Origin: Patiria miniata
Lineage: Eukaryota; Echinodermata; Asteroidea; Valvatida; Asterinidae
DNA: 64,000 nucleotides
Direction of reading: 5' to 3'
NCBI RefSeq assembly: GCF_015706575.1
Contig: NW_024037069.1
Coordinates: forward strand, 45,628,347 to 45,692,346
Shown: piece after piece, positions 11,183-24,059 of the stretch
Layout of the letters: each line of letters starts with the position of its first letter
Position numbering within the stretch: position 1 is the first letter of the stretch
Made by a program: the position numbers and the translations under genes
The notes under the pieces: generated by a model
Told to the model about the DNA's origin: nothing
Databases searched by the model: none
Seen by the model: the letters and a program-made list of their open reading frames with translations, nothing else

Positions 11183-14100
11183 ATGAGCAAGAGTGCTTCG
11201 TTTCTAGACCAAATAACGGCGGGTGATTGGAAAAATATGGAGTTGTTCAGTGTGAGTATTTTCGAAACTGGCTTTGAAACCGGTTTCCCATAGTCCTACG
11301 TTTACATTACACGCACGTATAAGGGTGTGGGTACGTACGGTGTGAATGGCGGGTCAGACTGGAACTGGTTGGGACTGGATCTGTGCCATTGCCATTTTGT
11401 GTACGTCGTATCTGTTCAGTGTTTATTTCGAAGTTGCATTGTCATGATTGTGTAGTCAGGCACTCAGTTGTGCAGTGGCTGTATTGACATTCATTTACAT
11501 TTATTTCATTTTTCGGGATAGGCCTGCAGTACTACAAACAACAACATTAAATACTGAGAAATACACACATGACACATGAACATTTTAGACAAAACATAGG
11601 GCCTACACACACAGTATGCCACTGTCGGCTCCTGCTGGATTACCCAAAGAAACACGGTTTCTGTCGAGGGGCTCTCCAACTGATTAAATATGACACACTA
11701 AAATTTAAACAACATGAACAGTGTTTAGAAAGTATCACTATGTAAAACTTTAAAGAATTGAAATAATTAAACAAGCCCTTAAATGAATACAACTTTGAAT
11801 AAAACAAAACATTGCATTAAATTGCTATGTATACAGTAAATGAGTAAACATAATAAAATGATTTGTTACTTATACTATAGTACTTTTAGTAGGCTCTACA
11901 GGCATAAAGTGGGCTACTGAAGAATAATAAATAGATAATGATAAATAATACCAGTGAAAGCAAACAATCAAACAAACACCCCAACATTAAACAAACACCC
12001 CAACAAACAAAAACATACAAACACCAACAAAACAAACAAACAAACATATTGACGGGGAGTTTTTACCGTGTAGTCTATTTTACTTTTTAGAGAGATGTAC
12101 CATACCAAGTGGTTTGATCCAGAAAACAAGTTTAAATTCATTTCATTGCAATACAACATTTTATCGTTTTAATAGATCCCCCCCCCCCAAAAAAAAATAA
12201 TGTTAGTTCTGCTTCCGACATGGCACGCAAAAATAGGGTAGGTAGGTAGGGAATTTTAATTGTTTTTGCCAATTTTGTGTGTGTACAATCATATGGAGGC
12301 GTCTGCGTGCAGTCGAGTGTAAAAGTTATAAATTGATGGTTTTGGGCGTTTTTGTTGTTGTTCTGAAACAATGTTGCATCATGACGCTACTTTCGAAACT
12401 GAAAAAAAGGCATGTTTTTATTTGCTTATTTTGTACCTTAGAGAGTATAGTTTCATGTGAGAACTGTAAGGAATATTTTGACAAAGTCTTTATTAAGAGA
12501 GATGTGTAGGCAAATGTGTGGCCAACTTAGTGAATTTTTACATTTCGTTGCATGTTGACGCCCTCAACCAATGCGTGACAGTACAAATTCACTAAGTTGG
12601 CCACACAGTTGCGTACAAATCTCTCTTAAAGACTTTATCAACATATTCCTTACAGTTCTCACATGAAAGTATACTTTCTGAGGCACTAGATTTATAAGCA
12701 AAAAAATTGTCTTTTTTTCGGTTTCGAAAGTAGCGTCAGGTTGTTCCATTTTTTCCCTCATTTTTCCCATTCAAAAAATTAGGGTAGGGGCTGTCACTGT
12801 GTCACTAATACTAAAATAGGGTAGGTAGAGATTGTTGTCGAGATTGTGAGCTGAATGGGAAATTCCGTTGAAATCAAATAACCGTTATTTGGTTTGAAAA
12901 AAATTAGGACCGATTACCAGATTTTGAAATCTCTGATTTCTCCCAGGATTAGTTGGTATGCATAAAATAAATTAGCAACCTTAAACACATGAAACTGTTG
13001 TCCAGACATGTACAGATAATCTATTCAACTGTACGGTCTTTTCTTCCCCAACAGTCTCCTATCTTCAAGTCCTTTGTGGCTGGCTCCCTAAGTGGGACCT
13101 GCTCCACTGTCTTGCTGCAACCCTTAGACCTAGTCAAGACTCGGATCCAGTCGCCGGCTGTGCTTGAGCACAACCACCGAGGGATCCTGTACACCATCAG
13201 CAATGTTATCCGCCATGAGAAGATCCTCGGTCTATGGAGAGGTGTTGTTCCTGTGAGTAGTTGGTGTTTTCCTTAAGGAATTGTGGAAGGAGGTAGCGCA
13301 CTAAACCCCTTTTGCCATTTCCACTCAAATTGTGCTGCCTTGCTCAACTTTGTTTTTGTTTTTTTGTTTTTTTTGGTAACCCACTTCACATCACTTTTAT
13401 TAACTATTAACTATAGCAGGCATATTTGCCATCTAAAAGGGTGTTGTTCAGAAAGCCTCCTTTGCTCTACAAGCTGTGCCTTCAGCAATCATGATCAAGC
13501 TTTAACCTTTGCCAGAAATGAATTTCCATTGATTCGTTTCCAAATGATGGAATATTACAAAGGTAGCTGCAACTTAAAGGAGGTTTGGTAATTTTTAATT
13601 AAGCAATAACGCCAAAGGTGTCTGGTGGTCAAAATGTCCAGATAAAAAAACGGTGTAGCATTTGTTCTTAGGAATGTTGCCATTACAAAACAGTGTGTGG
13701 GCTCTAAGGCTAAAGATAACCAGGCAGCCCATTGTACTTCATAAATTTGGCACTTTCAACAAATCGGTGGGTGAAAAATTGCCAAACCCACCGCTAGGCA
13801 TTTAAAGCCCCTTGTGGATGGCAAAAAGGCATATTCTGACCTACTTTGTGGCGTGTGATTTTCATTCCGATAACAGCTGTTTTGTCCTAAATATAGAGCC
13901 CTTATTGGACCAGATAGTCTCTTATGCAGTCTCTACAACCTTTGACCTGTGACTGTGCTGAGTTTGCATACTTGTGAGCCTCCATGAAGTAATAATATTG
14001 TTTGCGTTGCGTGATAGCAAATGATTGTGGTGAGCAAACTGTTTGCCTAAGATGACATGGTCAACCTTTGGAGTGAGATAAATAAAAATTTGCATATAAT

Positions 14101-17100
14101 ACACAGCCTTTGAACAGTGTTTGAACCCTAACCTTCCACGCACTTTTGCAGGGAGCTTTTCTGTAACTGAAACTTCAAAATTCCAAATTCCTGTGCAGCA
14201 ACCTAATGGCAAACTCCTAACATCAGACATGCAACTTTTCCTCGGATAAGCTGATTTCCTCGTTTTCACTTCACACTTATGCCATTAAAAATTGAAAAAC
14301 AGTGTACAAAGTCTTGTAAAGATTGGAGTTTCCTCGTTTTTTTGTTTCTTCCAAGTTGCATGCCTGTAACATACAACATGTAACTACATTTGTAATTCTT
14401 GAACAAAATTGACATCAGATTGCTTGATAGTTTTGTACTGTTTGGTTCCATATTCACTAAAACGAAGGAAAATAAGGTTGTATAATTGGGCTGTTCAGGA
14501 AGTAAAATACAGTTCATGGTGTACCAGATTTCACGCATGAATCATAGTCTGGAGAATTGAAACAAAAATATCTGTCAAAAGTTACAAGAAGTTTGTTGAT
14601 TGACTTGTCTTGGTACACCATTTTCATTTGGCCCAGTGTGGATCAACAATGCTTCTGACATTGAAACTGCCATCAGGATTGAAGTTTTTCACACTCTTTT
14701 TACCTTGAATTGTGTTATGTAAAATGTTCATGGTCAGAATAAGGACTTTGTAGAGTGACGGGTATACCAGTCCTTGCTGACTTCAACCTTGTGTCAATAC
14801 ACTGTGAGTGTTATGACATCCAAGGCCCAGTGCACGCATTTAATTTACTGTACATGAGACCACTCAAAATGGGTTCCAAGGATACATGTACTTTGGGCAC
14901 ATATTGATTTTTGCCAGCACGTACAGTCATACATGTACAAGGACAAAGTGATAACAATACACATGGAGGTACATGTATTGGTGACCTGTGTAGAACACAT
15001 GCGCATTAACCTTAACTCCCTTGGCATTTTGCGAGTATGCAACCTCAATCCTCCAAAATCCTCCAACTGCCTCCATGTAATAATTGTATACAGCCTCTTA
15101 TTGTGCAAAATATTCCGTTATGTCTTGAATGTGGTCCTTGGAGGGATGACCACTTCCTCAATCCTGCAAAATCCTCCAGCAATCACTGCCAATATTTTGA
15201 CGCTGAGCCAGTGACATCCTGGAGCAGTACGGAGGATTTCAAGCATAATCCAGGGATTCCAGGCATATATTTATGCATGGCTGAGCATAAACAACACAAG
15301 GTCCAACCCAAGACCTTGACACAGTGCATCCTCCAAATTCAGCCACACATTTTCGCCATATAGCCTCAATCCTGCAAAATCCTCCATTTTACAAAGAGGA
15401 ATTTGGAGGATTTAGGAATGTTAGGGTTAAGTGACCCCGTCCATGACCTTGTATGCAGTTAAGCAAGGGTTGAGGTGAGGAAATGATTTGTGGATTTGGT
15501 TGGATGCACATGAACCGACTAGCACAACCTTTGTGTGTATCCGATATTTGTCATTGAGACAAAGTTAACAGTATTTACTTAATTATTTATTTTTCTATAT
15601 CTCTATATGCAGAGTGTCTCAAGAACAGTTCCCGGTGTGGGGTTTTACTTCTGTTCCCTTCATACACTCAAGACAAAAACAGGGTGAGTTGAAACATTGA
15701 CATTTTGAGCCTTTCTTTTTGCAATTTCGTGAAAAGGTTGTAGGTCATTTTCATTGGAAGTGAGGATGTTATTATGTGATTTGGTTACAGATGGACAGAT
15801 CCCAATCCTCTACAAGCCATATCCCTAGGCATGGTGGCACGCTGCATTGCCGGGGGTATCATGCTTCCTGTAACAGTCGTCAAAACTCGCTATGAGGTGA
15901 GTCAGACAGTGGCCTGAGAAGTTACTTGGCTGTAGTTTGAAGGAGTTTACCTAGGAGGAGTACAGAAAACCGAAAATTCTGCAAGTCTGAGAATAAAAAG
16001 CAAAGGGTCAGGAAAATAAGCATGCTAAATTATTGTCTTCAACTGCTCACAATAATTTATTGCTCAGTGATAGCACGTTCCAAAACTAGGCAGATGACAG
16101 CCACAAAAATGTCCATGTTTTGCGAGATTTTGGTTTGGTGCATTTACTTAAAGTCATGCGAGTTTTCAGCAGAAATAACCAATAAGTTACATACATGTAT
16201 TTGCTACGTATGCTTCTTGTTTCAGAGCAATGCTTACGGCTACAAGTCTGTCAGAGGAGCATTGAAAAGCATCTACAAAACTGAGGGCACAAAAGGTAAG
16301 ATATTGGTACACTCTTTTACTGAGAGGCGTTGGAATGACAACACTGAGAAAGAGCTAAAGTACTGTGTTCTGTGAAAATAATGGAAAAATAAAGAATGAT
16401 GAATTAATGATGATACAAGTTAAAAACATGTCTATTTTTACACCATACATGACTTTGTTTTTGTGGAATCACTGGAAATCACTGTCCCTATATAATGGAG
16501 GTTCTTGTTCTCTATGTTGGTTGTGGATGAAATGTACTGGGCTCAGTTTAATCAGTCATTCAGCCTCATGACTCATATCATCAATCCTGTTCAGCCTCAA
16601 TCCTCCAAAATCCAGCACCTGTTTGCAGTATTTCTTATGGCTTCAAGATTGTACAACCGAGCCACAACTACTTGACACATAGCTTGATGTCCCATGAAAG
16701 TTGAATAAGCCCAAAAATGTGCTATTAATTTGTACTGCATCGAGTTTTATTTTAAAGTTGGTCATTTGTTCCCAAATCATCATTTTGTTCAGGTATTTCA
16801 CTTTCTATATATTCCCTCATTTTCCCCCAGGCCTCTTCAGCGGGATGATAGCCACCCTGATGCGCGATGCCCCCTTCTCTGGCATCTACCTGGTGTTTTA
16901 CACACAGACTAAGAAAGCCATCCCACCAGGTAGGTTAACCAGGACATTTTTCCTTATCACACGGCGGTACTCCCTTTATATTGGCACCTGTCAGGCAACA
17001 CTGGCACATATTTCCAGTTTTACAATCCAAAAGGTAACCAACGACACCTGACGTCTTCTCTCAGAATTTTAAAGCAACCACACTCAGGATGGTGCATTCA

Positions 17101-17985
17101 GTCAAACGTAACCCTATTGAGCTTCGTTGGCCGCCTGCAGATTGTCAAGTTGGGAATATGTGGCATTTTGCCAGAAGGGTTTTGCATCCTGCAAAGAAAC
17201 CAGGTATACAGCACTCAGTCATGCAAGGAGGAATTGTTTTGAAATGTGCTGTTGGTTGTCAACAAAGAGTGAATTGTTCATTAATGTAGCAACCATTTGC
17301 ACCCGAACACTATTTATTTTAAGGTTGAATGCTGTGTGTGGTTGATGTTGCATCTTGCAAATCCTTTCAGTTAACAGTGTGCCAGTATAAATGGTATCGC
17401 CCAAGGCAGGTAACAGGTAGGGAGCTACAGAAACGTCATTTGTACACCACACACTAATCCAACATTTTCTTTTACATTGACAAAATTTGAACTTTTAGGT
17501 ATTACATGACAATCTCCCGGGGAACGTTTGCAATCCACAACGCACGGATCCAAATTCCACCATTGATGCCGACTGACCTATGAAGACGCAGCGTTCCAAA
17601 AAACTCGACAAACATTGCCACTCCCTGTTGGTGCTGTTGCTTAGCTATGTGGTTTGTAAGATACAAAGACAAACGGTTCAAGACCCAAGCCTTCCGTAGA
17701 TGAACTGGCCAGGTGAAAGGTTGGGGCTTCCCCCCTCAACTAAATTACGGGCGGTAAGGAAAGAAATCTGTGGTCGGATGGTGTGATGAAGAACCACTGG
17801 ATGTAATTACGGATGAACCTCGTCATTGCCTCATGGCATTTTGGTGTGTATGACTTCAATGAAACTTTGTCAGGAAATAAGCCTCCCCTCCCAAGGTAAA
17901 ACGTGTATGTGTCAATGACAACAATGTATAAACCTATCAGACCAAATGTAGGTGCTCACAAAGTGCAACCTGATGATCATTTACC

Positions 17986-18021
<36 letters not shown>

Positions 18022-20977
18022 CCTGTTACCATTAATTCTTTGTCTGGAAGTGTTTTTCTAAAAGATGCAGAATTTGTGTTGCTGAAAGCACATATTGTTG
18101 ATATAAAAAAAACTGGCTGTTTCACATTTTTTTCTTTTCATTCAATATTAAATTTCCTGACAAAGTGTTATTGAAGATTTTGTTTGCATGCTTATGCTGA
18201 CCCTGATGTAGTGAACCTGTGTGAACATTTCATGCTTTTGTAGCTATGCTTTTCAAAAATTGTGTTTGGTTTTGTATATATTTTTGCCAACAGAGCTCAC
18301 AACGAATTTTTATAAGACAGTAAATGAAATGTTCTATTAGATTACCAACTTTTGTGTTCAAACTTGGAGCAAATGCTCACCAATGTGCTCTAGTGAATCT
18401 GTTTTATTCGCAAGACTAAAATACGTGTACACTTTTCACAGAAAATTACAATTTGCAGGGAAAATAACTAATTTTGCAAATTGAAAAAAAAGAAGCTATC
18501 AACTGATTACCAGTCGCCTGTTTCAGATAATACAGAATTCCTGTTTAATATTTGTGTACTTGTGAGAGTCTTCAATTCATTTTCTGGTGCCTTTCCCTTG
18601 TGCATTTTCTTTGGCCTGTGACATATTCTCAATTTTTTCTGCCTTTGTCAAATCTGCAGGTGCATGTCACCTTTGCATATCGATTTGCCAGTCAACACGA
18701 TGGTTACAACTTCTGCGTAAAAATCAAAACACAAACATCTATGTACAGAACACCAATGACAGTGTAGTTATGGAATGGCACCATTAATTTTGTGTAATAA
18801 TAACTTGCATTTTTAAATGACAGGACAGCTCTTGCTGATGTTTCACGCTACTTTGTCTTTCATGAAAAGAAATGTTTGCATATTCCAGATGCCTCGTTTG
18901 CTGAAAATCATCTGCACCTGGCATTGTAGTTAAAAGCAAAAATCTAAATGGTAGAAAAAACAAACTGCCATTTAAAAATGACATATATGATATTTGTATT
19001 TTTCTCACTTGTGCTCTATTTTGCGGCATCGAAGGTTATACATGTATGCTTCAGCTTCATCTGAATTTGGCATTGTTTTGTAAGGCCAAAAATGCCTGAT
19101 TCAGACTGAGCTAAAGGATAATGTTTGACCTTTGACCCACAACATGTGACCAGGAGCATGAGGACAAGCTGTGTGATCACATTATTAACCATCTCTTTTT
19201 CCCCCGAAACTCTGCTCGTACACAAAATTAAAAAATCATTTTGTGACAACCATTATAAAAGATGCCTGTCACAAAAATCTTTCAGTTTCTAATGCATTGA
19301 CTAACTCCATTGAAGGAAAACAGGCTGGCTGGAAATCAGATTGAAGAAAAGGTTCATGTGCACGTTGTTGATGCATTTGTGATGAGTTTGACTACATGTC
19401 AACGGAACCCGATCGTGCTTGTGATGGTTGTAACTGCACGCTGTAGTTATGTTAATTCTGCTTGCTTCAGAAATATTCAACTGGTCTTATCAAGAAAATG
19501 AACTCTTGATTTGAGAGTTTCTTTTGTTGTAATAATCAGCCAGTATTTTTAAGGGGATTTCAAAATTTGCCAGCAGTATGCATCCATTACCGAGAATTCA
19601 TTTTTCCTTTTTTTTGGTGGTTTGTATTTCAGACTGGAAGACTTCCCACATGATGCCCACTATCACGTTCGGTTCAGGCCTGTTGGCTGGTGTGCTTGCC
19701 TCGGCTGTCACCCAGCCTGCTGACGTCATCAAAACACACATGCAACTCTACCCCAACAAGCACAAGAAAGTCATCGCAACAGTGCGATATGTCATACAGG
19801 TGCAGATTCATTGTCATATGAAAAATCCTGACAAAATTAGCCAAAAGCACATTTTCTTGGAACGCAACTTTTCAGTGCGTGACTTACAAAAAAACTTTTA
19901 TCCAGAATTCATTTTACGTCTTGTCTGTTGTCTTTTTGGACACATTGATTGTGCTCATGATGCTGAATTCCTTGCAAATTGAGTATTTTGTAAAAACGAA
20001 AATGGTTGGTTATACATGAATACAACATTTGATTAATCCCAAGTCTCAAAGTTAGGCTTCCAAGAACCCTCTCTAGTCTTCCAAAGTCTTCTACTCCCCT
20101 GGAAGCCAATGCTACATATGTGCTAACATTCCAAAGGTATCAACCCATTCAAAGTAGTCTTAGCTTGTAGAAGTAGCCATAAGCTCAGGAAGCCTGTATT
20201 GGACATGGCCTAACTTTGCTCTGCTCTTGTTTCATTCATTTTCTTTCTTCAAGGAGAGTGGTATGAGCGGCCTACTGCGAGGCATGCTGCCTAGATGCTT
20301 GAGGAGAACACTGATGGCAGCTCTCGCCTGGACTGTATATGAAGAGGTAACACATACACCTCAACTGTTTTCTAGTTTCAACAATGTACGAGTTTCATCA
20401 GCCTCAACCCATTTGTTTACTGGGTATATCAGCTTCTATGATTGGTTTTTATCAAAGCTGGACAAGTACAATGACTGTGTTTTAGAAGTCAAGCCAGCAT
20501 TCCCTGTCATCAACCACCTCACCAGAATATATTGATGATGTCCTTAAACATGGACTTCTGAGAGAAAGTCGGAGCTCTGATGAAGAGTTGGCCAAGACTT
20601 TAAAAATGTAGCCCAGGACACAAATGTAAATAATAGTGTTTTGTTGTACAGTATACATTGCCTACCGCTGGGCTCGGCCTTGATGTTGGTTTAGTTAACT
20701 TGTACGCTTCCAGTGTCAAAATGTATGCAGAACTGGTATTTATATCCAATGTAAAATTGTAGATGTACATAAATGTTCTGGAGGAAAGTTGCCTCATATA
20801 ATCTTAGTGGCAAGATAAATCTTTCTATTTTTTTCCATTTAACAGGTGATTGTAAAATTTGGGATGAAGTAATAGCCTTGTGTGCCTCAGGTACTTGCTC
20901 CAGATGAGAAGACACTGGACCACCAGAATATATTGATGATGTCCAGAAACATGGATTTCCGAGAGAAGGAGCTCTGA
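11183..20977 (+). CDS. SLC25A38: SLC25A38, mitochondrial glycine carrier (nine exons, complete)
   Basis: Exons 11183-11251, 13055-13252, 15613-15683, 15791-15896, 16226-16295, 16831-16929, 19633-19799, 20254-20346 and 20891-20977 join in phase to 319 residues (human protein about 304). The three mitochondrial-carrier repeats are visible: QPLDLVKTR at residues 45-53, the degenerate second repeat [11 protein letters not shown] near 138-148, and [11 protein letters not shown] near 232-242. SLC25A38-type signatures include [24 protein letters not shown] and [15 protein letters not shown]. The family imports glycine across the inner mitochondrial membrane for the first step of haem synthesis; loss causes sideroblastic anaemia in people. 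The ATG at 11183 was chosen because its exon ends in a strong GTGAGT donor in phase 0, matching the next acceptor. Exon 1 has no homology support. The last exon lies in a local duplication, so the exact C terminus is uncertain. Confidence 0.88.
12229..12835. mobile_element. Candidate foldback transposon enclosing the hairpin
   Basis: The foldback is bracketed by copies of an (A)AAATAGGGTAGG(T/G)AG motif in the same orientation. A related block at about 51037-51105 also carries AAAATAGGGTAGGTAG followed by ATAGGGTAGGGGCTGTCA, and it interrupts the LINE remnant there. This suggests a mobile repeat, but element ends and a target duplication could not be fixed. Confidence 0.4.
12383..12737. repeat. 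Long foldback inverted repeat in SLC25A38 intron 1
   Basis: The left arm 12383-12537 begins GACGCTACTTTCGAAA and ends CCAACTTAGTGAATTT. It is matched by the inverted right arm 12585-12737, with scattered substitutions and small gaps and a 47-base spacer. If transcribed with the SLC25A38 pre-mRNA it would fold into a hairpin of about 150 bp. Direct repeats of AAATAGGGTAGGTAG lie outside it (about 12230 and 12818), and related words recur at 51040-51090, hinting at a dispersed element family. Confidence 0.85.
14210..14370 (-). repeat. Dispersed repeat, copy in SLC25A38 intron 2
   Basis: On the minus strand this contains GGCATGCAACTTGGAAGAAA, ACTTTGTACA, AATTTTTAATGGCA and GGAAATCAGCTTATCCGAGG in this order. 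The same sequence of words occurs on the plus strand at 25905-26060. Both copies are unstructured and non-coding. Family unknown. Confidence 0.6.
15040..15432. repeat. Cluster of AATCCTCCAAAATCCTCC-type repeats in SLC25A38 intron 2
   Basis: Four related blocks (near 15046, 15160, 15365 and inverted at about 15400) share CTCAATCCT(C/G)CAAAATCCTCC. One further copy lies at about 16590, and an inverted relative at about 1318-1360 in the ANKFN1-like gene. The last two blocks at 15365-15420 face each other and could pair. Non-coding. Confidence 0.5.
17984..18021. repeat. (TC)n(TA)n microsatellite
   Basis: An uninterrupted CT run followed by a TA run within intron 6 of SLC25A38. A simple sequence repeat with no other feature. 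Confidence 0.95.
20519..20690 (+). repeat. Duplicated terminal-exon block of SLC25A38, copy 1
   Basis: This block and 20921-21105 share CACCAGAATATATTGATGATG, a GAGCTCTGATGAAGAGT stretch, ATAGCCCAGGACAC-type sequence and TAATAGTGTTTTGTTGTACA. Copy 2 contains the proposed last coding exon and stop. Copy 1 has its own AG before AATATATTGATG and would give a shorter alternative C terminus if spliced to the exon ending at 20346. A small tandem duplication at the end of the gene is the simplest reading. Confidence 0.75.
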
Positions 20978-23880
20978 TGAAGAGTAGGCCCTGACTTCAA
21001 AAATATAGCCCAGGACACTTACATGTATGTAAACCCCTGCAGAATGTAAATAATAGTGTTTTGTTGTACAGTATACATTGCCTCCCGCTGGGCTTAGCCT
21101 TTAAAAAGAAAATGAATTCATTCAAAATTTGCGGCCAGTTTAAGACAACTGAAAACTTAACACTGGGCATTAAACAGCTTGAAATTCATTTGATGTAGTG
21201 TCCAATGAATGCCCACTTTTAGTTCAAACTACAGTGGGTAGGCCAGTGGCTTTAAACTGCTGGAGTGTATTCTTAACCGCTGTTGTCATTGTAAAACTAA
21301 TGTTTGATTTCCCCCTTTTATTTTTTGATTTTATATGTAATTAGTATTGTGCAACATCAAGATTTCCCTAGTCTTTTTATCCCTGTTTAAGCATCTTGCA
21401 AGTAAGAGTTATGCCATCTGTACATAGTACATATTTATAAGAAAAGATTTTATTTAGGAAAACTTCAGCGGCACTGAGTATTAATGTGTCTTTACAGCAC
21501 AAATGTACAAAAAAACTATATTAGCCAAATTACAGCGATAAAAAGATAGGGAAATCTTGGTGTTTATTTGTCAGCATTGTAAATAGTAATGAGTTCATAA
21601 AAATGTACACTCACATGCGGGTTTGAAATATTAGCAACTCGGTAAACTTGTCTGTGTAAAAATGTGTGTCTCTGTGTAAAGTAAAATACAACAGAGAAAA
21701 AATGTAGTCTTCACAATCATTAACTCTGACTGCCAAAAGTATTCTGGCTACTAGTACATGTATAGCAGCTAAGTTTTGTCAGTCGGTTACTACTATTGAA
21801 ACTGATGAAAAGCAGGCCAAGTTTCTTGAAATCAACCTTGGAACTTAATCCCAAGTTGCTCAAACCTAACCTGAGCAGCTTAAAGTGAACCAAGTTTAAA
21901 GCAAGCAGCAAAGCTGAAGTGCATGTAGTCATCCCAAGTTATCTTGCAGCTTTTGTACTGCAACAGACTCCTTACTGTAAAATGAGAGAAAAGTACATGT
22001 GAAGTTTGCTTTGAAATCCAAATCAGTCTTTGTGTTTAGAGAATCGAGATTCAATCTTATTAGACTGGTATCTGTGATGATCACAGCAGCTGTAGTACGT
22101 TCTTGCCTTGGAAGTCTGGGAAATCTGACCAACATGTCCGCGCTCATGGACCCTTTGGTTTGCAAGGCACACGTACCTGATTTTTAACACATTTTAGAAA
22201 CCAAAACCTGCATGCCAATAATCTGGCAATCGCTTTTGAAAGCAAGTTACAATCATAAAGAAGGTATTACAGCTGGAAGTTGTACTATAAAAGGCAAACT
22301 TTAATTTTTTTTTCTGTGACTGGCAACGTACTGTACATATTAAAGACAAAGTCAAAGTCACATCATTATTGCTTTGCCAAGAAGAAAATAGTTAGCATAT
22401 AAAGTAAGGCATTGTCTGAATCACTTGGCTATTTGTACCTGTGGAAGCCACTAGTTAGCGACTGCAGCAACTTCCTATAGACTCGTGTGCTATTCGGACG
22501 CGGTCTATCAGTTGAGGAGTTGGGTTTTTGGATTTTCTCTGATGTATGAAGGTTCAAGTGGAATATGCCAGCAATACATTTATGCGAAGGGCATTTTGCG
22601 CTCCTGCTTGTTTGACTTGGTCATGTTTTATGTACCTCTCCTTTTAATTCAATTTAATGGATCCATAATTTTACAGTCTTTCACCATCACCAATCAATTT
22701 CTTCCCTCTAGAATCTCACTGGAAGCAATAATGAATCCAAATGGCCTATTCGGACTTGAATCTGTCGCTTATTTTTTTAATTGTGTAAGAGCCTTGTGTG
22801 TTGATTTCTTCTGAACCTTGATTTCTGCGGTGAAAATGCATCAAACATTCCTGTGTGTTACTATTACTGAGTGCAGGTTGCATGTTGGTGCAACTGATGT
22901 TAATATAAGGACAGGGAACATAATCCCCTATTTTAATTTATAGGGGGGGGGGGGTGGGTGGATGGAGTGAAGTTCAATTGTACATATATTTCCTTAAATA
23001 GGAAATATGTACTACCTGATATCAAGTGGAATATTACGTAAATCATTTGCAATTTCCTTGTCATTTTCATGGTTATGACCAACATGCATCCTTGCTTGGG
23101 TCAAGCAAGAATTTTCATTTCTCTGAATGATTGTGAAATGAAAAAAATGTTGCCGCTGCGTTTGAAACTCAAGTTGTATATAACAATGAACATGGAATAA
23201 TATTAACCATGGTCAGCCAAATGAAATAAGTTGGCAAGTAATTAAGACAATTTTGCCAAAAATGGCTAGTTTTAAATTAAGTTCATTCTTGAAATAATCT
23301 TACTATTTATTTTTTGTTTATTTTTAAAAGTTAGAATGATTGACTTACAGTTGATGTTTTTGCAACTGTGAGCCAGTCAATTTGTAGATGATTTATATTA
23401 AATTGTTAACATTCTGACTGAAGCAGTTGCATTATTCTGTATAGAGGTAGCACATTGGCATAATTAAAGAAATTATTCTTCAAAATTACTTGTATATACT
23501 AAAGCTATGCCAGTGCAGCTTCATAAGAATTTAGGGTTTAAAGAAATGTTTTGTGTCAATTTTAAAGGCTATTTTGACCAATAAATGTTACTGATGCAAG
23601 AAACATTTGTACGTCAGATGTTCTGTGAACCACTTAACCAGCAGAAACAAACTTGCATAATGAACAACACTTGTGATAAAATGGCTCTTTGGTAAATTGA
23701 AAGCTAATACAGTTTGCTCTACTATTAGTTCTCCATTGGAATTTTCTTGTAATCGAAGTGAGATTTTCAGCCTATGACATTTGGAATATTATGGACTCCA
23801 TGCACAAGTACACTCCTTAAATTTTGATGATGGCATGGCATTTGCTCAATTTTGGTAAAATATTTTGGGTCAATTTTTGG
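20978..23880 (+). other. SLC25A38 3'UTR and downstream, no gene seen
   Basis: AT-rich sequence with no coding signature on either strand. Possible polyadenylation signals are ATTAAA near 21170 and AATAAA at 23580-23585. Frames at 21929-22187 and 22485-22814 are open but lack domains and splice context. A G run lies near 22945. Confidence 0.35.
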
Positions 23881-23883
23881 GGA

Positions 23884-23904
23884 CCGACCGACCGACCGAC
23901 TGAC
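23884..23904. repeat. (GACC)n microsatellite
   Basis: Tandem GACC units at the end of a small repeat-like block. A simple sequence repeat. Confidence 0.9.
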
Positions 23905-24059
23905 CAACGCCCAAGTGACTTGTAGAAGCTCCTGCTAGAGTTGAAATAGACTTAATTAAATCAAACTAGTGCAGGGCCAGTCGAAAATGTGCCTCGGTTC
24001 GGAAGGGGTACTGGGGTAGTTGAGAACTGCAGCTCGTGCAAGCAATGCACATTATTCAA

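Noticed and set aside
12138..12770. Cysteine-containing frames near [11 protein letters not shown]
   Set aside because: They lie in the arms of the foldback and are not continued by splice-compatible exons. The C-x2-C pattern is too short to call a zinc finger.
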